A DNA stretch of 64,000 bases from Arcanobacterium canis (GCF_029625435.1 NZ_CP121208.1:1612001-1676000), one strand, 5' to 3'. Positions 1 to 9,368 are shown, counted from the stretch's first letter. Made by a program: numbers and translations. Notes: generated by a model from the letters alone, not told the origin.

Positions 1-436
<436 letters not shown>

Positions 437-537
437 TCAACGGCCGATACGCCGAGAAAACCACATGGTGGGACAACTACTGGCGACAGGTTGGTGAACA
501 TCCCAATGAGCAGGTACGCCTATTCGCCCAGATTTCG

Positions 538-1239
538 TCAGCTCTCGCGGGGTTGCAGCCCTAACGCCGAAATAATCATCCTCAATACAAGGGAGGTCAT
601 CGCACGTGCATCAAGCTCAACAAGAGATTGATCAGCACCGATTATCGTTTCACCATTATTATTCGCTGCTCCATGGCGAGCATTGAGCCAGTGTTCACCC
701 ACTCCGCGCACGAATGACACCATCCCGACAGCCCAGACGCGTGACCGAATGCGCTCGCCTTCGTCGTCGCCACTTCCTTGGGAAGGAACGGCTGCACTGA
801 TAGCAGAGAGGAGAGCTTCATCAATTTCACCAGCCAACGGCACGATACTGTCGTTTTCTGGCGGAGCCGACGTCATAAACACGTAAACATGGGGATCGTT
901 TTGAAGCATCGAAAAATATGAGAACAACGTGTGTTCCATCACCTGCTCAAGATCGAGTCCCGAGCGATGTTCAACTTCAACCGTCGTTTTCCACCCGTTG
1001 ACGAACCGATCGGCAACTGCTCGCTGCAATCCCACCTTGTCACCGAAATATCGGTAGATAATCGACTTCGAGGTGCCGAGCTCCTTGGCTATTTGATCCA
1101 TCGAAACAGTGCAGCCGTAGCGACGAATCACATCCATCACTTGGTCAATCAACGCTTCATATCGCGTTTGACGATGTTCCTCCCAGCGCAAATTACGGCG
1201 ATCAACTTGCTCTTGTTGACACTGTGGTTCGTAGGGCAT
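538..1239 (-). CDS. TetR/AcrR family transcriptional regulator
   Basis: A 233-aa DNA-binding regulator. An N-terminal helix-turn-helix is clear at about residues 30-65 (VMDVIRRYGCTVSMDQIAKE, then LGTSKSIIYRYFGDKVGL, the typical TetR recognition helix ending in YRYF-KxxL). The rest is a helical ligand-binding/dimerisation domain with no recognisable ligand. The start is the ATG at 1239, preceded by GAAGGAG at good spacing; a GTG directly in front of it is an alternative. It reads away from the divergent lipoprotein gene at 1418, leaving a shared intergenic region of about 180 bases where it may bind. Target unknown. Confidence 0.85.
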   Translation of the reverse strand: MPYEPQCQQEQVDRRNLRWEEHRQTRYEALIDQVMDVIRRYGCTVSMDQIAKELGTSKSIIYRYFGDKVGLQRAVADRFVNGWKTTVEVEHRSGLDLEQVMEHTLFSYFSMLQNDPHVYVFMTSAPPENDSIVPLAGEIDEALLSAISAAVPSQGSGDDEGERIRSRVWAVGMVSFVRGVGEHWLNARHGAANNNGETIIGADQSLVELDARAMTSLVLRMIISALGLQPRES

Positions 1240-1417
1240 CACGAAAACTCCTTCAACGATTATCACAATGCTTGACACATCTGCTCGACATTTTCCCTGC
1301 TCATATAGGGTACGGGCATGATCATCAGTGTGTCGCGTCGCCACTCCGGTAGACTGACGTAAGTTGTCGCGGCATCATGACCCGGCACGTCCAGGAATGC
1401 CGAACGAAAGGATTCTC

Positions 1418-2368
1418 ATGGCTTCCAAATGGTTGAAGGCCGCCGCGATCGCGCTCCCAGCAGCGCTATTGTTCGGCGCATGTGACACTACAATGTCCGT
1501 CAAATTCAACGAAGACCGAACCGCTGAAGTGATCATGGATATTCACGACACCGATGGTGCTCTGACCAAACTCGCAGGTAATCGAATCAACTGTGACTCC
1601 TTTAAGGAACAGCTCAAGACACAGGCGAAGGATCAAGATACCAAGGTTGAAGATCTGACTAACGGTGGAAATCTTCACTGCAAGCTGTCCTCGAAGGGGC
1701 CAATCTCAGCCTCTTTCAAGGGTGAGAGTTTCAAAGAGACCGATACCACCTACATTTTTGACGGCTCAAGCCTTGCAGGTCTCAAACAACGTGATCTGAA
1801 GCAAATGAAGGAACTCCCCTTCCCTCTCAACATCAAGATGAACATTGAAATGCCCGGAGAAATTGTGAAAACCGAAGGCGATGTCAAGGTTTCGGGGAAC
1901 ACCGCCACCATCGAGGGCATTGACGCACTTGCCAAGGGCTTCACAGTTGAGGGCAAGAAGAATGCTTCGATGGCCTCAAGCATCGGCCTGTGGATCGCTA
2001 TCGCCGTCGGCGCTGCACTGATTATTGGAATCGTGGCGTGGCTGGTACTCGCAGCGAAGAAGCACACAAAGGGCGCCGACGCTCAAAGGTACCAGGGGTC
2101 TGAGACGCCGATGGACGGTGCCCCTGCATCGATGCCGTCGATTCCGTCAGTTCCGCAGGCACAGCCGAGCGATCCCACTGGTGTCGCTCCAGCACCGGCG
2201 ACTCCCGTGATGCCGACGCAGAACTCCTCCGCCCCGATCCCGGGCGAGGTGACAAATGGTGAACAGCCGGAAATCGCAACGGCTCAAGCTCCTGAAGCTG
2301 CCCAGGCAGAAAACCCGGGAACCGTGATGGATGGCGGCCAAGGAAACGATGAACCGTTCCTTCGCTGA
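1418..2368 (+). CDS. LppM-like membrane lipoprotein with proline-rich C-terminal tail
   Basis: A 316-aa exported lipoprotein. The signal peptide ends in a lipobox, LLFGAC, with Cys at residue 22. The domain that follows (about 23-185) starts TTMSVKFNEDRTAEVIMDI and resembles the actinobacterial LppM family. One transmembrane helix follows at about 188-212, then a basic stop-transfer (AAKKHTK) and about 100 residues rich in Pro, Ala and Gln with no fold expected. The start has GAAAGGA seven bases upstream; an in-frame earlier start at 1364 is not supported. It ends in front of a strong hairpin shared with fba. LppM proteins in mycobacteria are linked to envelope function; the role here is unknown. 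Confidence 0.7.
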   Translation: MASKWLKAAAIALPAALLFGACDTTMSVKFNEDRTAEVIMDIHDTDGALTKLAGNRINCDSFKEQLKTQAKDQDTKVEDLTNGGNLHCKLSSKGPISASFKGESFKETDTTYIFDGSSLAGLKQRDLKQMKELPFPLNIKMNIEMPGEIVKTEGDVKVSGNTATIEGIDALAKGFTVEGKKNASMASSIGLWIAIAVGAALIIGIVAWLVLAAKKHTKGADAQRYQGSETPMDGAPASMPSIPSVPQAQPSDPTGVAPAPATPVMPTQNSSAPIPGEVTNGEQPEIATAQAPEAAQAENPGTVMDGGQGNDEPFLR

Positions 2369-2392
2369 AATAGTCAGTAAATAGTCAGTAAA

Positions 2393-2435
2393 TCAAGGTG
2401 CGGGCGACAGTTTCAGACTGTCGCCCGCACCTTGA
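2393..2435. terminator. Bidirectional terminator between the lipoprotein gene and fba
   Basis: A perfect 19-bp inverted repeat (2393-2411 and 2417-2435) with a 5-base loop lies between two convergent genes, 25 bases after one stop codon and 23 after the other. The size and position fit a bidirectional transcription terminator, although the T-runs are short. Confidence 0.8.
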
Positions 2436-2457
2436 TAAATATGTTCGCTTAGTTAGC

Positions 2458-3504
2458 TCACTTCATCTTGGTACCGGTGGAGCCAAGGCGCTCGCACGCT
2501 TCGACAACGCGGGCGGCCATGCCAGCTTCGGCAGCCTTGCCCCATGCACGCGGATCGTACTTCTTCTTGTTGCCAACTTCGCCGTCGATCTTGAGGACGC
2601 CTTCGTAGTTCGTCATCATCCAGTCCACAACTGGGCGGGTGAAGGCGTACTGGGTGTCGGTGTCAACGTTCATCTTGATGACGCCGTTGCGCACTGCGGT
2701 GGCGATCTCCTCAGCGGTGGAGCCGGAGCCACCGTGCATCACGAGATCAAATGGCGATTCCTTGCCAACCTTGGCACCAACCTCAGCCTGGATGTCACCC
2801 AGGAGCTCAGGACGGAGCTTCACGTGGCCGGGCTTGTAAGCGCCGTGTACGTTTCCGAAGGTCAGAGCGGTGATGTAGCGGCCATTCTCGCCCATGCCGA
2901 GCGCTTCGATGGTCTTGAGAGCATCCTCAGCGGTGGTGTAAAGCTTCTCGTTGATTTCGCCCACAACGCCGTCTTCTTCGCCGCCAACAGCGCCGATCTC
3001 GATCTCAAGAATGGTGTTCGCAGCCTTGGCCATGGCGAGCAGTTCCTTAGCGATCTCAAGGTTCTCCTCAAGCGGCACTGCAGAGCCATCCCACATGTGG
3101 GACTGGAAAAATGGGAGGCGGCCAGCCTTGACTTCCTCAGCTTCGAGCTCAAGGATCGGGCGAAGCCAGGAATCGATGTTCTGCTTAGCGCAGTGATCAG
3201 TGTGAAGCGCAATGTTCACGTCGTAGTTCTTGGCGATCTCGCGCGCGTAAGCAACCATGGCGAGCGAACCAGCAACGCGATCCTTCACCGTGGAGCCAGA
3301 CCAGTACTCAGCACCGCCAACCGACACCTGGATGATGCCGTCCGACTCCGCATCGGCGAAGCCCTTGATGGCTGCGCTCAGGGTCTGCGAAGACGTCACG
3401 TTAATAGCAGGGTATGCAAACTTGCCGGCCTTAGCGCGGTCAAGCATTTCGTTGTAAACCTCAGGGGTTGCGATAGCCACTTCAGTGAGCTCCTTTATCG
3501 ACAA
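2458..3504 (-). CDS. fba: Class II fructose-bisphosphate aldolase
   Basis: Zinc-dependent glycolytic/gluconeogenic enzyme that splits fructose 1,6-bisphosphate into DHAP and glyceraldehyde 3-phosphate. The 348-aa length is normal for the long class II (FbaA) form. Key segments are visible: PAINVTSSQT near residue 32, the metal-binding HTDHC near 100, SHMWDGSAVPLEENL near 134, GNVHGAYKPG near 218 and the phosphate-binding MHGGSGS near 255. AAGGAG precedes the ATG. It lies 119 bases downstream of the SpoU methyltransferase in the same direction; this neighbourhood (pyrE-like, spoU, fba) is typical of actinobacteria. Confidence 0.97.
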   Translation of the reverse strand: MSIKELTEVAIATPEVYNEMLDRAKAGKFAYPAINVTSSQTLSAAIKGFADAESDGIIQVSVGGAEYWSGSTVKDRVAGSLAMVAYAREIAKNYDVNIALHTDHCAKQNIDSWLRPILELEAEEVKAGRLPFFQSHMWDGSAVPLEENLEIAKELLAMAKAANTILEIEIGAVGGEEDGVVGEINEKLYTTAEDALKTIEALGMGENGRYITALTFGNVHGAYKPGHVKLRPELLGDIQAEVGAKVGKESPFDLVMHGGSGSTAEEIATAVRNGVIKMNVDTDTQYAFTRPVVDWMMTNYEGVLKIDGEVGNKKKYDPRAWGKAAEAGMAARVVEACERLGSTGTKMK

Positions 3505-3622
3505 TTTCTGACGTCTTCTATTATTCCACGCTTTGCTCGTCGCGCCTACACCTCAAAGTCCTAAATCTTGCAGCGTCCTCAGATAGTGCTGTACTGGAGT
3601 GAACTTTCCGCGTCGCTGCGTG

Positions 3623-4348
3623 TCAGCCGCGCGTCAGCCAGTGTTGACGCATCCACTCGTACTGAACCACAGCCGCCGCAGCTGCCACGTTCATTGAACG
3701 GGTGGAGCCGAACTGCTCAATATACACTTTCATCTGGGCCAAAGCTTGAAGCTCAGGCGAAAGGCCAGTGGATTCTTGCCCGAAAACCAGCACGCATTTT
3801 TCAGGAAGCGCTGTCGTTTGCAAAGGTGTGGATCCTTCGGTGTTGTCCACCGCCACCACTGTGTAGCCCTCTTCGCGTGCCCATTGCTCCAAAGATGCGG
3901 CGTCAGGATGGTTCATCACGTTCATGTAGCGATCAGTCACTAACGCCCCGCGTCGGTTCCATCGCTTCTTGCCGACGATATGTACACCGGCCACGTTAAA
4001 CGCGTTTCCCGTGCGCACAATCGAGCCAATGTTGAGATCGTGCGCAAGATTTTCAATCGCAATATGCAGCGGGGTTCGCGTGGTGTCGAGATCAGCCTTG
4101 ATCGCTTCCACACTCCAGTAGCGATACTTATCAATCACATTGCGTCGGTCACCATTTTTCAGAAGTTCGCGGTCGTAGCGCGGGTCGTCTGGAAGCTCGC
4201 CCTCCCACGGCCCAACACCGACGAGGACTTCTTTATTGAAGTCGAAACGCAACGGTTCGTGTTCAGTTCCCCCTGATGCTTCCGATGCAGGAGGTAGCCC
4301 CGCACAGGGCGATGACTGATTGGGCGATGGTGTCGAATCGGTGCTCAT
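3623..4348 (-). CDS. SpoU/TrmH-family RNA 2'-O-methyltransferase
   Basis: A 241-aa SPOUT-fold enzyme that methylates a ribose in tRNA or rRNA using SAM. The three family motifs are present: motif 1 NIGSIVRTGNAF near residue 105, motif 2 VFGQESTGLS near 190 and motif 3 SMNVAAAAAVVQYEW near 219. The N-terminal 45 residues are acidic and low complexity. The start at 4348 (ATG) overlaps the stop of the pyrE-like gene by 4 bases (ATGA) and has GAAGGAG upstream, so the two are translationally coupled; an in-frame start 18 bases earlier has no better ribosome site. The exact RNA target cannot be told from sequence. Confidence 0.9.
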   Translation of the reverse strand: MSTDSTPSPNQSSPCAGLPPASEASGGTEHEPLRFDFNKEVLVGVGPWEGELPDDPRYDRELLKNGDRRNVIDKYRYWSVEAIKADLDTTRTPLHIAIENLAHDLNIGSIVRTGNAFNVAGVHIVGKKRWNRRGALVTDRYMNVMNHPDAASLEQWAREEGYTVVAVDNTEGSTPLQTTALPEKCVLVFGQESTGLSPELQALAQMKVYIEQFGSTRSMNVAAAAAVVQYEWMRQHWLTRG

Positions 4349-4866
4349 GCTGGCTCCTTCACACATGTTTCTTTTTCAATCGCAACGTAAAGGGGAAGTT
4401 CACCAGTTGCGTCAGCGTCGGCAGGGCGGACGTAACCCGGCCATCCAAGGACGGCGACAGCGAGGACGTTCGCACCTGCTCCACGCAGTCGCTGAACAAG
4501 CTCACCGATCTGATGCGCATCAGACGCACCCGTATCGGCAACGACAACGTCGGCACCTTCAAGTCTCTCGGCACCGATCACCTCCGCTGACGTCTCACGC
4601 GCGAGTGCCACGTGGTATCCGAGACCGCGCGAAGCTGCTGCCGCCTGGACATGCATGGCAAGCAAACCAGCACTGTCACCGATACCGGCGATCACCTGAG
4701 CTTCCTGGGGGCCAGCACCGTTCTCTTCGAGGAGGTCAAGAAGAACGTGCCCCGCGAGAGGGCCGCGTTCGGCGTCGAAAAGAATACGGGGAACAATCTC
4801 GCAGGCTGTGGTCAGCGGTAACATTGCGGAGATCATCGCCGCTTTGAGCGGATCGTTGGTGAACAT
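4345..4866 (-). CDS. Orotate phosphoribosyltransferase-like protein with degenerate PRPP loop
   Basis: A 173-aa protein in the position where actinobacteria carry pyrE, directly before spoU. It keeps a phosphoribosyltransferase-like pattern: GPLAGHVLLDLLEENG, then PQEAQVIAGIGDSAGLLA, and a beta strand VVVADTGASDAHQI where active OPRTases have an acidic pair followed by TTG-S. Here the first acidic residue is Ala and the TTGGS part is replaced by GASDA, so PRPP binding may be weak or lost. The start at 4866 follows AAAGGA; an upstream extension of 72 residues lies within the SDR gene and is rejected. It could be a real but divergent PyrE or a non-catalytic paralogue. Confidence 0.65.
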   Translation of the reverse strand: MFTNDPLKAAMISAMLPLTTACEIVPRILFDAERGPLAGHVLLDLLEENGAGPQEAQVIAGIGDSAGLLAMHVQAAAASRGLGYHVALARETSAEVIGAERLEGADVVVADTGASDAHQIGELVQRLRGAGANVLAVAVLGWPGYVRPADADATGELPLYVAIEKETCVKEPA

Positions 4867-4909
4867 CAACTGTCCTTTCGCGTCAATGGAAGTGAAGGAG
4901 CGCGGTGCC

Positions 4910-5677
4910 TCACTGGCGACCAGATAGCCCGGGGCCGGCGAACTTGCGGACAAGCGAGCGCGGTGCTGCTCGCAGGAGAGCGGCTGCGACTTTATATAGC
5001 GGCGTTGGCGTGGTGATGACGCGGCCGACGCGGGCGGCGTCGAGTGCGTTGGCGACGACGTCGGACGGATCGGCAAACACAAAGTCTGGCCACTGTGAGG
5101 CGTCCACGCCTGAACGTTCGTGAAATTCCGTTCGAATCAGGCCGGGCGTCACGGCACTAACATGCACTCCGCGCTCGGAGAGTTCTGCAGCAAGTGACTC
5201 GGAAAAAGTACGCAGCCAGGCTTTATGCGCCGAGTATGTGCCTTGAGCCGTCAGCGAGGTGAGCGACGAGACGTTAATGATTGCCCCTGCGCCGCGTTGT
5301 GCCATCACCTGTGCTGCTGCGTGGGAGAGCACGAGTGGCGCGCGAACCATCACATCGAGACCTTCGAGTTCGCGTTCGACAGACCCGCCCACGAAGTCCT
5401 GGCCGAGTCCAAACCCCGCATTGTTCACGAGCAGTCCGATTGGGCGTTCCTGATCGCGCAGGCGGTTTGCTACGCGGGCGACGTCGTCGGCACGGGAAAG
5501 ATCGGCCGGCAGAACCTCCGCTTCCACGCCAAGCGTGTTGTGGATACGTGTGGCAAGGGCCTCAAGCCGCTGCGCGTTGCGTGCCACGAGGACAACTTCG
5601 GTGTGCTCAGCTGCGAGTTGCCACGCAAACTCAGCGCCCAGTCCTGCGCTTGCACCTGTAATCAATGCTTGTGCCAT
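4910..5677 (-). CDS. Short-chain dehydrogenase/reductase
   Basis: A 255-aa NAD(P)-dependent oxidoreductase. It has the Rossmann cofactor motif TGASAGLG at residues 8-15, the structural NNAG motif near 88, Ser near 140 (VSS) and the catalytic YSAHK near 152. A basic residue after the second strand (VLVARNAQRLE) suggests NADP(H). The substrate is unknown; it resembles the DltE/YqjQ-like SDR group. It lies 43 bases upstream of the pyrE-like gene in the same direction and may share its transcript. It is divergent from xthA with only about 60 bases between starts. Confidence 0.9.
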   Translation of the reverse strand: MAQALITGASAGLGAEFAWQLAAEHTEVVLVARNAQRLEALATRIHNTLGVEAEVLPADLSRADDVARVANRLRDQERPIGLLVNNAGFGLGQDFVGGSVERELEGLDVMVRAPLVLSHAAAQVMAQRGAGAIINVSSLTSLTAQGTYSAHKAWLRTFSESLAAELSERGVHVSAVTPGLIRTEFHERSGVDASQWPDFVFADPSDVVANALDAARVGRVITTPTPLYKVAAALLRAAPRSLVRKFAGPGLSGRQ

Positions 5678-5723
5678 AGAAAATAGGGTACCGCGGATAT
5701 GGTTGTGGGCTGAATACGGCGGG

Positions 5724-5736
5724 TAGGGTTGTGGCT
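5724..5736 (+). promoter_or_regulatory. Leaderless-type -10 element of xthA
   Basis: TAGGGT at 5724-5729 is followed by 7 bases and then the ATG of xthA. No Shine-Dalgarno sequence is present. This TANNNT-N7-ATG spacing puts the transcription start at or next to the start codon, the arrangement known for leaderless mRNAs in actinobacteria. Confidence 0.5.
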
Positions 5737-6558
5737 ATGAAGATCGCAACGTGGAATATTAACTCGATCCGCACCCGCTGGGAGCGGGCTTTGGCTGTGC
5801 TCGAACGTCATGAGCTTGATGTGCTGGCGCTTCAGGAGATTAAGTGCAAGCCGGAGCAGTTCCCTCTGGCAGCTTTTGAGGAGGCCGGCTACCATGTGGC
5901 AGCTCACGGGCTGAATCAATGGAATGGCGTGGCGCTGATTTCGCGGCTACCACTCGATGATGTGCGCACGTCGTTTCCTGGTCAGCCGGGCTTCACGAAG
6001 GGCGAGGTGGCTGGAACTGACCGCGAGGGCGTGGGATATTTGGACGGCCCGCTTGAGGCGCGTGCAATCGGAGCACGTATCAATGGGGTGGATGTGTGGA
6101 GCGTGTATGTACCGAACGGACGCGCGATTCACGACCCTCACTATCGCTACAAGCTGGATTTTTTAGGCGCGTTGAAAGACGCTACCCGCGACTGGCTTAA
6201 GGGCGACGCCAACGCGCAGTTCGCTATCGTGGGCGATTGGAACGTCATCCCCACCGACGCCGACGTATGGGACCCAGCTGCCATGGACGACGGCCTTTAC
6301 CTCACGCCAGCTGAGCGCGAGGCGTTCTTTGCGTTTGAGCAGGTAGGGCTGACGGAGATGAGCCGTGCTTTCGCCACGAACTACACGTATTGGGATTACC
6401 AGCGTCTGCGTTTTGCGAAGAATGAGGGGATGCGAATCGATTTTCTTTATGGTTCACCGGCGCTTGCTACGCGTGCAGTGGCCGGGGAAATCGACCGCGA
6501 CGAGCGCAAAGGAAAAGGCGCCTCAGATCACGTGCCGGTGATCGTGGAGTTTGAATAG
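5737..6558 (+). CDS. xthA: Exodeoxyribonuclease III
   Basis: A 273-aa base-excision-repair enzyme with AP endonuclease and 3'-5' exonuclease activity. The endonuclease/exonuclease/phosphatase fold is marked by MKIATWNINSIRTRW at the start, the metal ligand Glu in LQEIKC near residue 34, VYVPNGR near 125, GDWNVIPTDADVWDP near 165 and the C-terminal SDHVPVIVEF. The first ATG of the conserved MKIATWN is chosen; a GTG six bases earlier is the alternative. There is no ribosome-binding site but a -10-like hexamer 7 bases upstream, so the mRNA is probably leaderless. Confidence 0.95.
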   Translation: MKIATWNINSIRTRWERALAVLERHELDVLALQEIKCKPEQFPLAAFEEAGYHVAAHGLNQWNGVALISRLPLDDVRTSFPGQPGFTKGEVAGTDREGVGYLDGPLEARAIGARINGVDVWSVYVPNGRAIHDPHYRYKLDFLGALKDATRDWLKGDANAQFAIVGDWNVIPTDADVWDPAAMDDGLYLTPAEREAFFAFEQVGLTEMSRAFATNYTYWDYQRLRFAKNEGMRIDFLYGSPALATRAVAGEIDRDERKGKGASDHVPVIVEFE

Positions 6559-6609
6559 GAGCATCGCCTGCTCATTCGATAAACGACTGCGAACTCAACA
6601 GAGAGAAAT

Positions 6610-6646
6610 GAGATGGGGCCTCGGAATAATTCCAAGGCCCCATCTC
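6610..6646. terminator. Terminator between xthA and the surface-protein gene
   Basis: A perfect 12-bp inverted repeat, GAGATGGGGCCT (6610-6621) with its complement (6635-6646), lies between two convergent genes. It probably ends transcription from both sides. Confidence 0.7.
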
Positions 6647-6660
6647 ACTTCTCATATCAA

Positions 6661-8172
6661 TCAGGAATTGCGGCGATGACGCGGCGAGTACGACGTGGTC
6701 ATCAAGCCCAAACCACCGAGAATAGCTGCCAGGGAGAGACCTGCAGCAAGACCCGTCGAAGCACCCGTGTGTGGGAGCTGCTGTGCGGACTTCTCAGTTG
6801 TGATCGTATTCTTCGGTGCCACCTTCGGAGCTGCCGGAGCGGCCTTTTCCTTCTTCGGCATAGCTGGTGCCTTCGGATCAGCTGGAGCCTTCGGCATAGC
6901 CGGAGCCTTCGGGGCTGCTGGTACCTTCGGATCAACCGGGGCCTTCGGATCAGCCGGAACCTCCGGCGCCTTCGGAGTTTCTGGAGCTGCCGGCGGCTGA
7001 GGAGTTTCTGGAGCTGCCGGCGGCTGAGGTGTCACCTTCGGGCCTTCCGGAACCTTCGGAGTCTCCGGGGTTGCCGGCGGCTGAGGTGTCACCTTCGGGC
7101 CTTCCGGAACCTTCGGAGTCTCCGGGGTTGCCGGCGGCTGAGGCGTCACCTTCGGAGTTTCTGGAACCTTCGGAGTCTCCGGGGTTGCCGGCGGCTGAGG
7201 TGTGACCTTCGGCTCCTGGCATACCTGAAGTTCCTTCGAGAGCTTCAGGCGCGTTTCCATCGCGGCAACGCGATCCTTAGCCGCCATGAGCTGAGCTTTA
7301 GCAGCCTTCACTGCCTTGGCCGCCTTCACGATTTCCGGAGCCTTCATATTCAGAACGTCGGCCTTACGGGCAGCTTCCTTCGCAGCATTCCAAAGAGCAA
7401 GCTTGGCTTCCGGCTTACCGGCATCCATCGAAGCTTTCAGGGCTGCGCGAGACTTTGCAGCCAAGTCCTTTGCGTTGTCCAGTGCCAGCTTCAGCGTGCT
7501 TGAATCACCAGCAGCGATCGACTTCTTGTTTGCTTCGGCCATCTTGTTGTACAGCTCACTCACCTTGTCAAAGGCAGCGACGGCGTCGTTGTAGGTGCGC
7601 AGAGCCGCTTCGTTCGCCTCGTCCAGGGCAACCGCAGCGTTGTATGCAGCGAGTGCATCCTCAACAGCCTTATCCAGGGCAACTGCGTGATCGTAGGCTG
7701 TGTTCGCGTCTCCAGCGATGGCGTCCGCCTTGCGCTCAGCTTCCTGCAACTCGGCCAACTTCTTTTCAAGAGCCTCAGCATCGGCCTTGTCAGCATTTAC
7801 TTGTGCTTCTTCGACAAGCTTCTCAAGATCACGAACGACTTGGCCTGCGCGAATCGACTTGTGTGCGGCGTCCCTCAGATCAGCGAGAGCCTTCTCAAGA
7901 TCGACACCTCCTGCAGCGGCCTTCGCCTTCGCAAGAGCCGCCTTCTTCTTATTTGTTACCTGCGCAGCTTCTACGGCTTTCCGGTTAATTGTGGAGCGTT
8001 GTGCAGTCAGCTGAGCAACAAGCTGATGAGTCTTCTGGCCGCTGTTATATAGCGCTCTCATCCGATCAACACTCAAATTTTTCTCTGCAGTTGCCTTCTT
8101 GAATTGCCCTCGTAGAAATTCTGCATTTCTTTCTAGTTCATCGATATCAGTGCCAGCAAAGTCCAGCTCCAC
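6661..8172 (-). pseudogene. C-terminal part of a frameshifted sortase-anchored coiled-coil surface protein
   Basis: This frame has no signal peptide and no credible start; it continues the surface protein that begins at 9368. It consists of about 330 residues of alanine- and lysine-rich coiled coil, then a proline-rich wall-spanning stretch with 19-aa repeats (VTPQPPATPETPKVPEGPK), then a sortase signal: LPHTG, a hydrophobic helix and a basic tail ending RHRRNS. Reading this frame upstream of the first Met gives plausible residues (VGREYYAAISEWKKVELDF) back to about 8235, and a stop occurs near 8268, so the break lies between those points. Without the shift the protein would be about 900 aa. 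Confidence 0.75.
7024..7194 (-). repeat. Three 57-bp tandem repeats coding a Pro-rich wall linker
   Basis: Units begin at 7024, 7081 and 7138 with a 57-bp period and code 19 residues each (VTPQPPATPETPKVPExPK). A degenerate fourth unit follows on the C-terminal side. Such repeats usually span peptidoglycan and often differ in copy number between strains. They are coding, not a CRISPR. Confidence 0.85.
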
Positions 8173-9368
8173 TTTCTTCCATTCACTGATAGCTGCGTAG
8201 TACTCACGTCCAACTCTGAAGGTTGTCCAGCGGTGGTTCCGAGGGTAGATCCACGAAGTTTGCCATACAAGCTAGCAACTTTTTCCTTAGCTTTCTCAAG
8301 CTTTTCTTGTTTCTTCAGCCCCTCTTTAAGGCGAGCCTCAGCCACATCGACCGCTTTCTGCGCCGACTCTTCAGCTTCATCGGCTTTTTCATATGCTTGT
8401 ACCGCATCATTTTTCTGCTTATCGAGGGCGCTCACTTTATCTTCAGCAGCCTTCAAATCGCTCTCAAGCTTCGCTTGAGCATCGTCTGCCTTCTTCTCAG
8501 CAGCTTCCGCTTCTGCGACGTCCTTTTTCAGCTTCGCGATGTCGCCAGCCTTGTCCTCTGCCCGATCGTATGCCTTCTGAGCCTCAAGCGCAGCTTCGTC
8601 AGCTTTCTTCTCAAATTCCTTCGCCTTCGCGAGCGCATCCTTGGCGTCTTCAAGCGCCTTGTCCTTGGCAGCAGCGTCTGCAATAGCCTCACGCATCTTG
8701 GCAACACTCTCACCAGCGGCGATAGCGTCCTTGTTCGCCTTATCGCGCTTCACCTTGCGAGCCTCGGTGTCCACGGCAATAGCCGCCTTATTCTTCTTTA
8801 CGAGATCGCGACGAAGAGCATCCGTATCAACAGCAATCGCAGCCTTGTTCTTCTCCACAAGGTCGCGACGAAGAGCATCGAGATTGATGCCTTCCACATT
8901 CTTTGCCGCGGCCTTCCACGCATCGTATGCAGCCTGAGCTTCAACTTCGGCGGCCAGCGCCTTATCGAAAGCAGCCTGCGCGCGATCAACCGGAGCCGAC
9001 TCAGCCGCAGCCTGAGCAGCCTTGTATGCCTTATCGGCAGCAACAGCCTTGTTGTAAGCAACGCGAGCGGCGTCAACAGCGACCTTGGCGGCAGCAACAG
9101 CGCGCTGCGCATTTTCACGCTCTGCAGCAACGGCGGCATCATAGGCTGCCTGAGCTTCCTTCAGAGCCTTCTCAGATGCTGCAAGCCCCTGCTTCGCCTC
9201 GGCAAGCTTGGTCTCAGCGGCACTGAGCTGATTGAGTTTCGCAGCAGCCTCAACACATTGCGTATTGGCGTGGGGCGATACTGCTTGCGGAGCCGCAACC
9301 GCAGTTCCAGCGGTTCCAGCAACAACCAACACAGACGCCACAGCGCCTGAAAGTGTGCGGTTATACAT
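8133..9368 (-). CDS. N-terminal part of a frameshifted coiled-coil surface protein
   Basis: An exported protein start. MYNRTLSGAVASVLVVAGT and the following AGTAVAAPQA form a Sec signal peptide, with cleavage probably after AVAA. The remaining 380 residues are almost pure Ala/Lys/Glu/Asp coiled coil (DxxKAxxEAxxAYDxA patterns), including a near repeat, LRRDLVEKNKAAIAVDTDA followed by a second LRRDLVKKNKAAIAVDTEA. The start at 9368 is chosen because AAAGGAG lies just upstream; an 11-residue longer version is less likely. In-frame sequence is natural down to KVASLYGKLRG, then turns unlike the rest and stops at 8133, whereas the -1 frame continues the protein. The protein is probably truncated and unanchored in this isolate, unless the frameshift is an error. 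Confidence 0.75.
   Translation of the reverse strand: MYNRTLSGAVASVLVVAGTAGTAVAAPQAVSPHANTQCVEAAAKLNQLSAAETKLAEAKQGLAASEKALKEAQAAYDAAVAAERENAQRAVAAAKVAVDAARVAYNKAVAADKAYKAAQAAAESAPVDRAQAAFDKALAAEVEAQAAYDAWKAAAKNVEGINLDALRRDLVEKNKAAIAVDTDALRRDLVKKNKAAIAVDTEARKVKRDKANKDAIAAGESVAKMREAIADAAAKDKALEDAKDALAKAKEFEKKADEAALEAQKAYDRAEDKAGDIAKLKKDVAEAEAAEKKADDAQAKLESDLKAAEDKVSALDKQKNDAVQAYEKADEAEESAQKAVDVAEARLKEGLKKQEKLEKAKEKVASLYGKLRGSTLGTTAGQPSELDVSTTQLSVNGRKWSWTLLALISMN

Noticed and set aside
2398-3564. 388-codon plus-strand frame opposite fba
   Set aside because: It mirrors the aldolase gene on the other strand; no family resemblance. Long antisense frames are common opposite biased coding sequence.
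7024-7194. 57-bp tandem repeats that could be mistaken for a CRISPR array
   Set aside because: Repeats are contiguous, without spacers, and code a Pro-rich linker in frame. No cas gene is present.
8270-8290. A5 run in the first surface-protein frame as a programmed frameshift site
   Set aside because: The -1 frame has a stop (TAG) just after it, so the shift must lie downstream; no slippery heptamer is seen there.
8223-9350. 375-codon plus-strand frame opposite the coiled-coil protein
   Set aside because: Antisense of Ala/Lys-rich repeats gives Leu/Ser-rich nonsense; no ribosome site.
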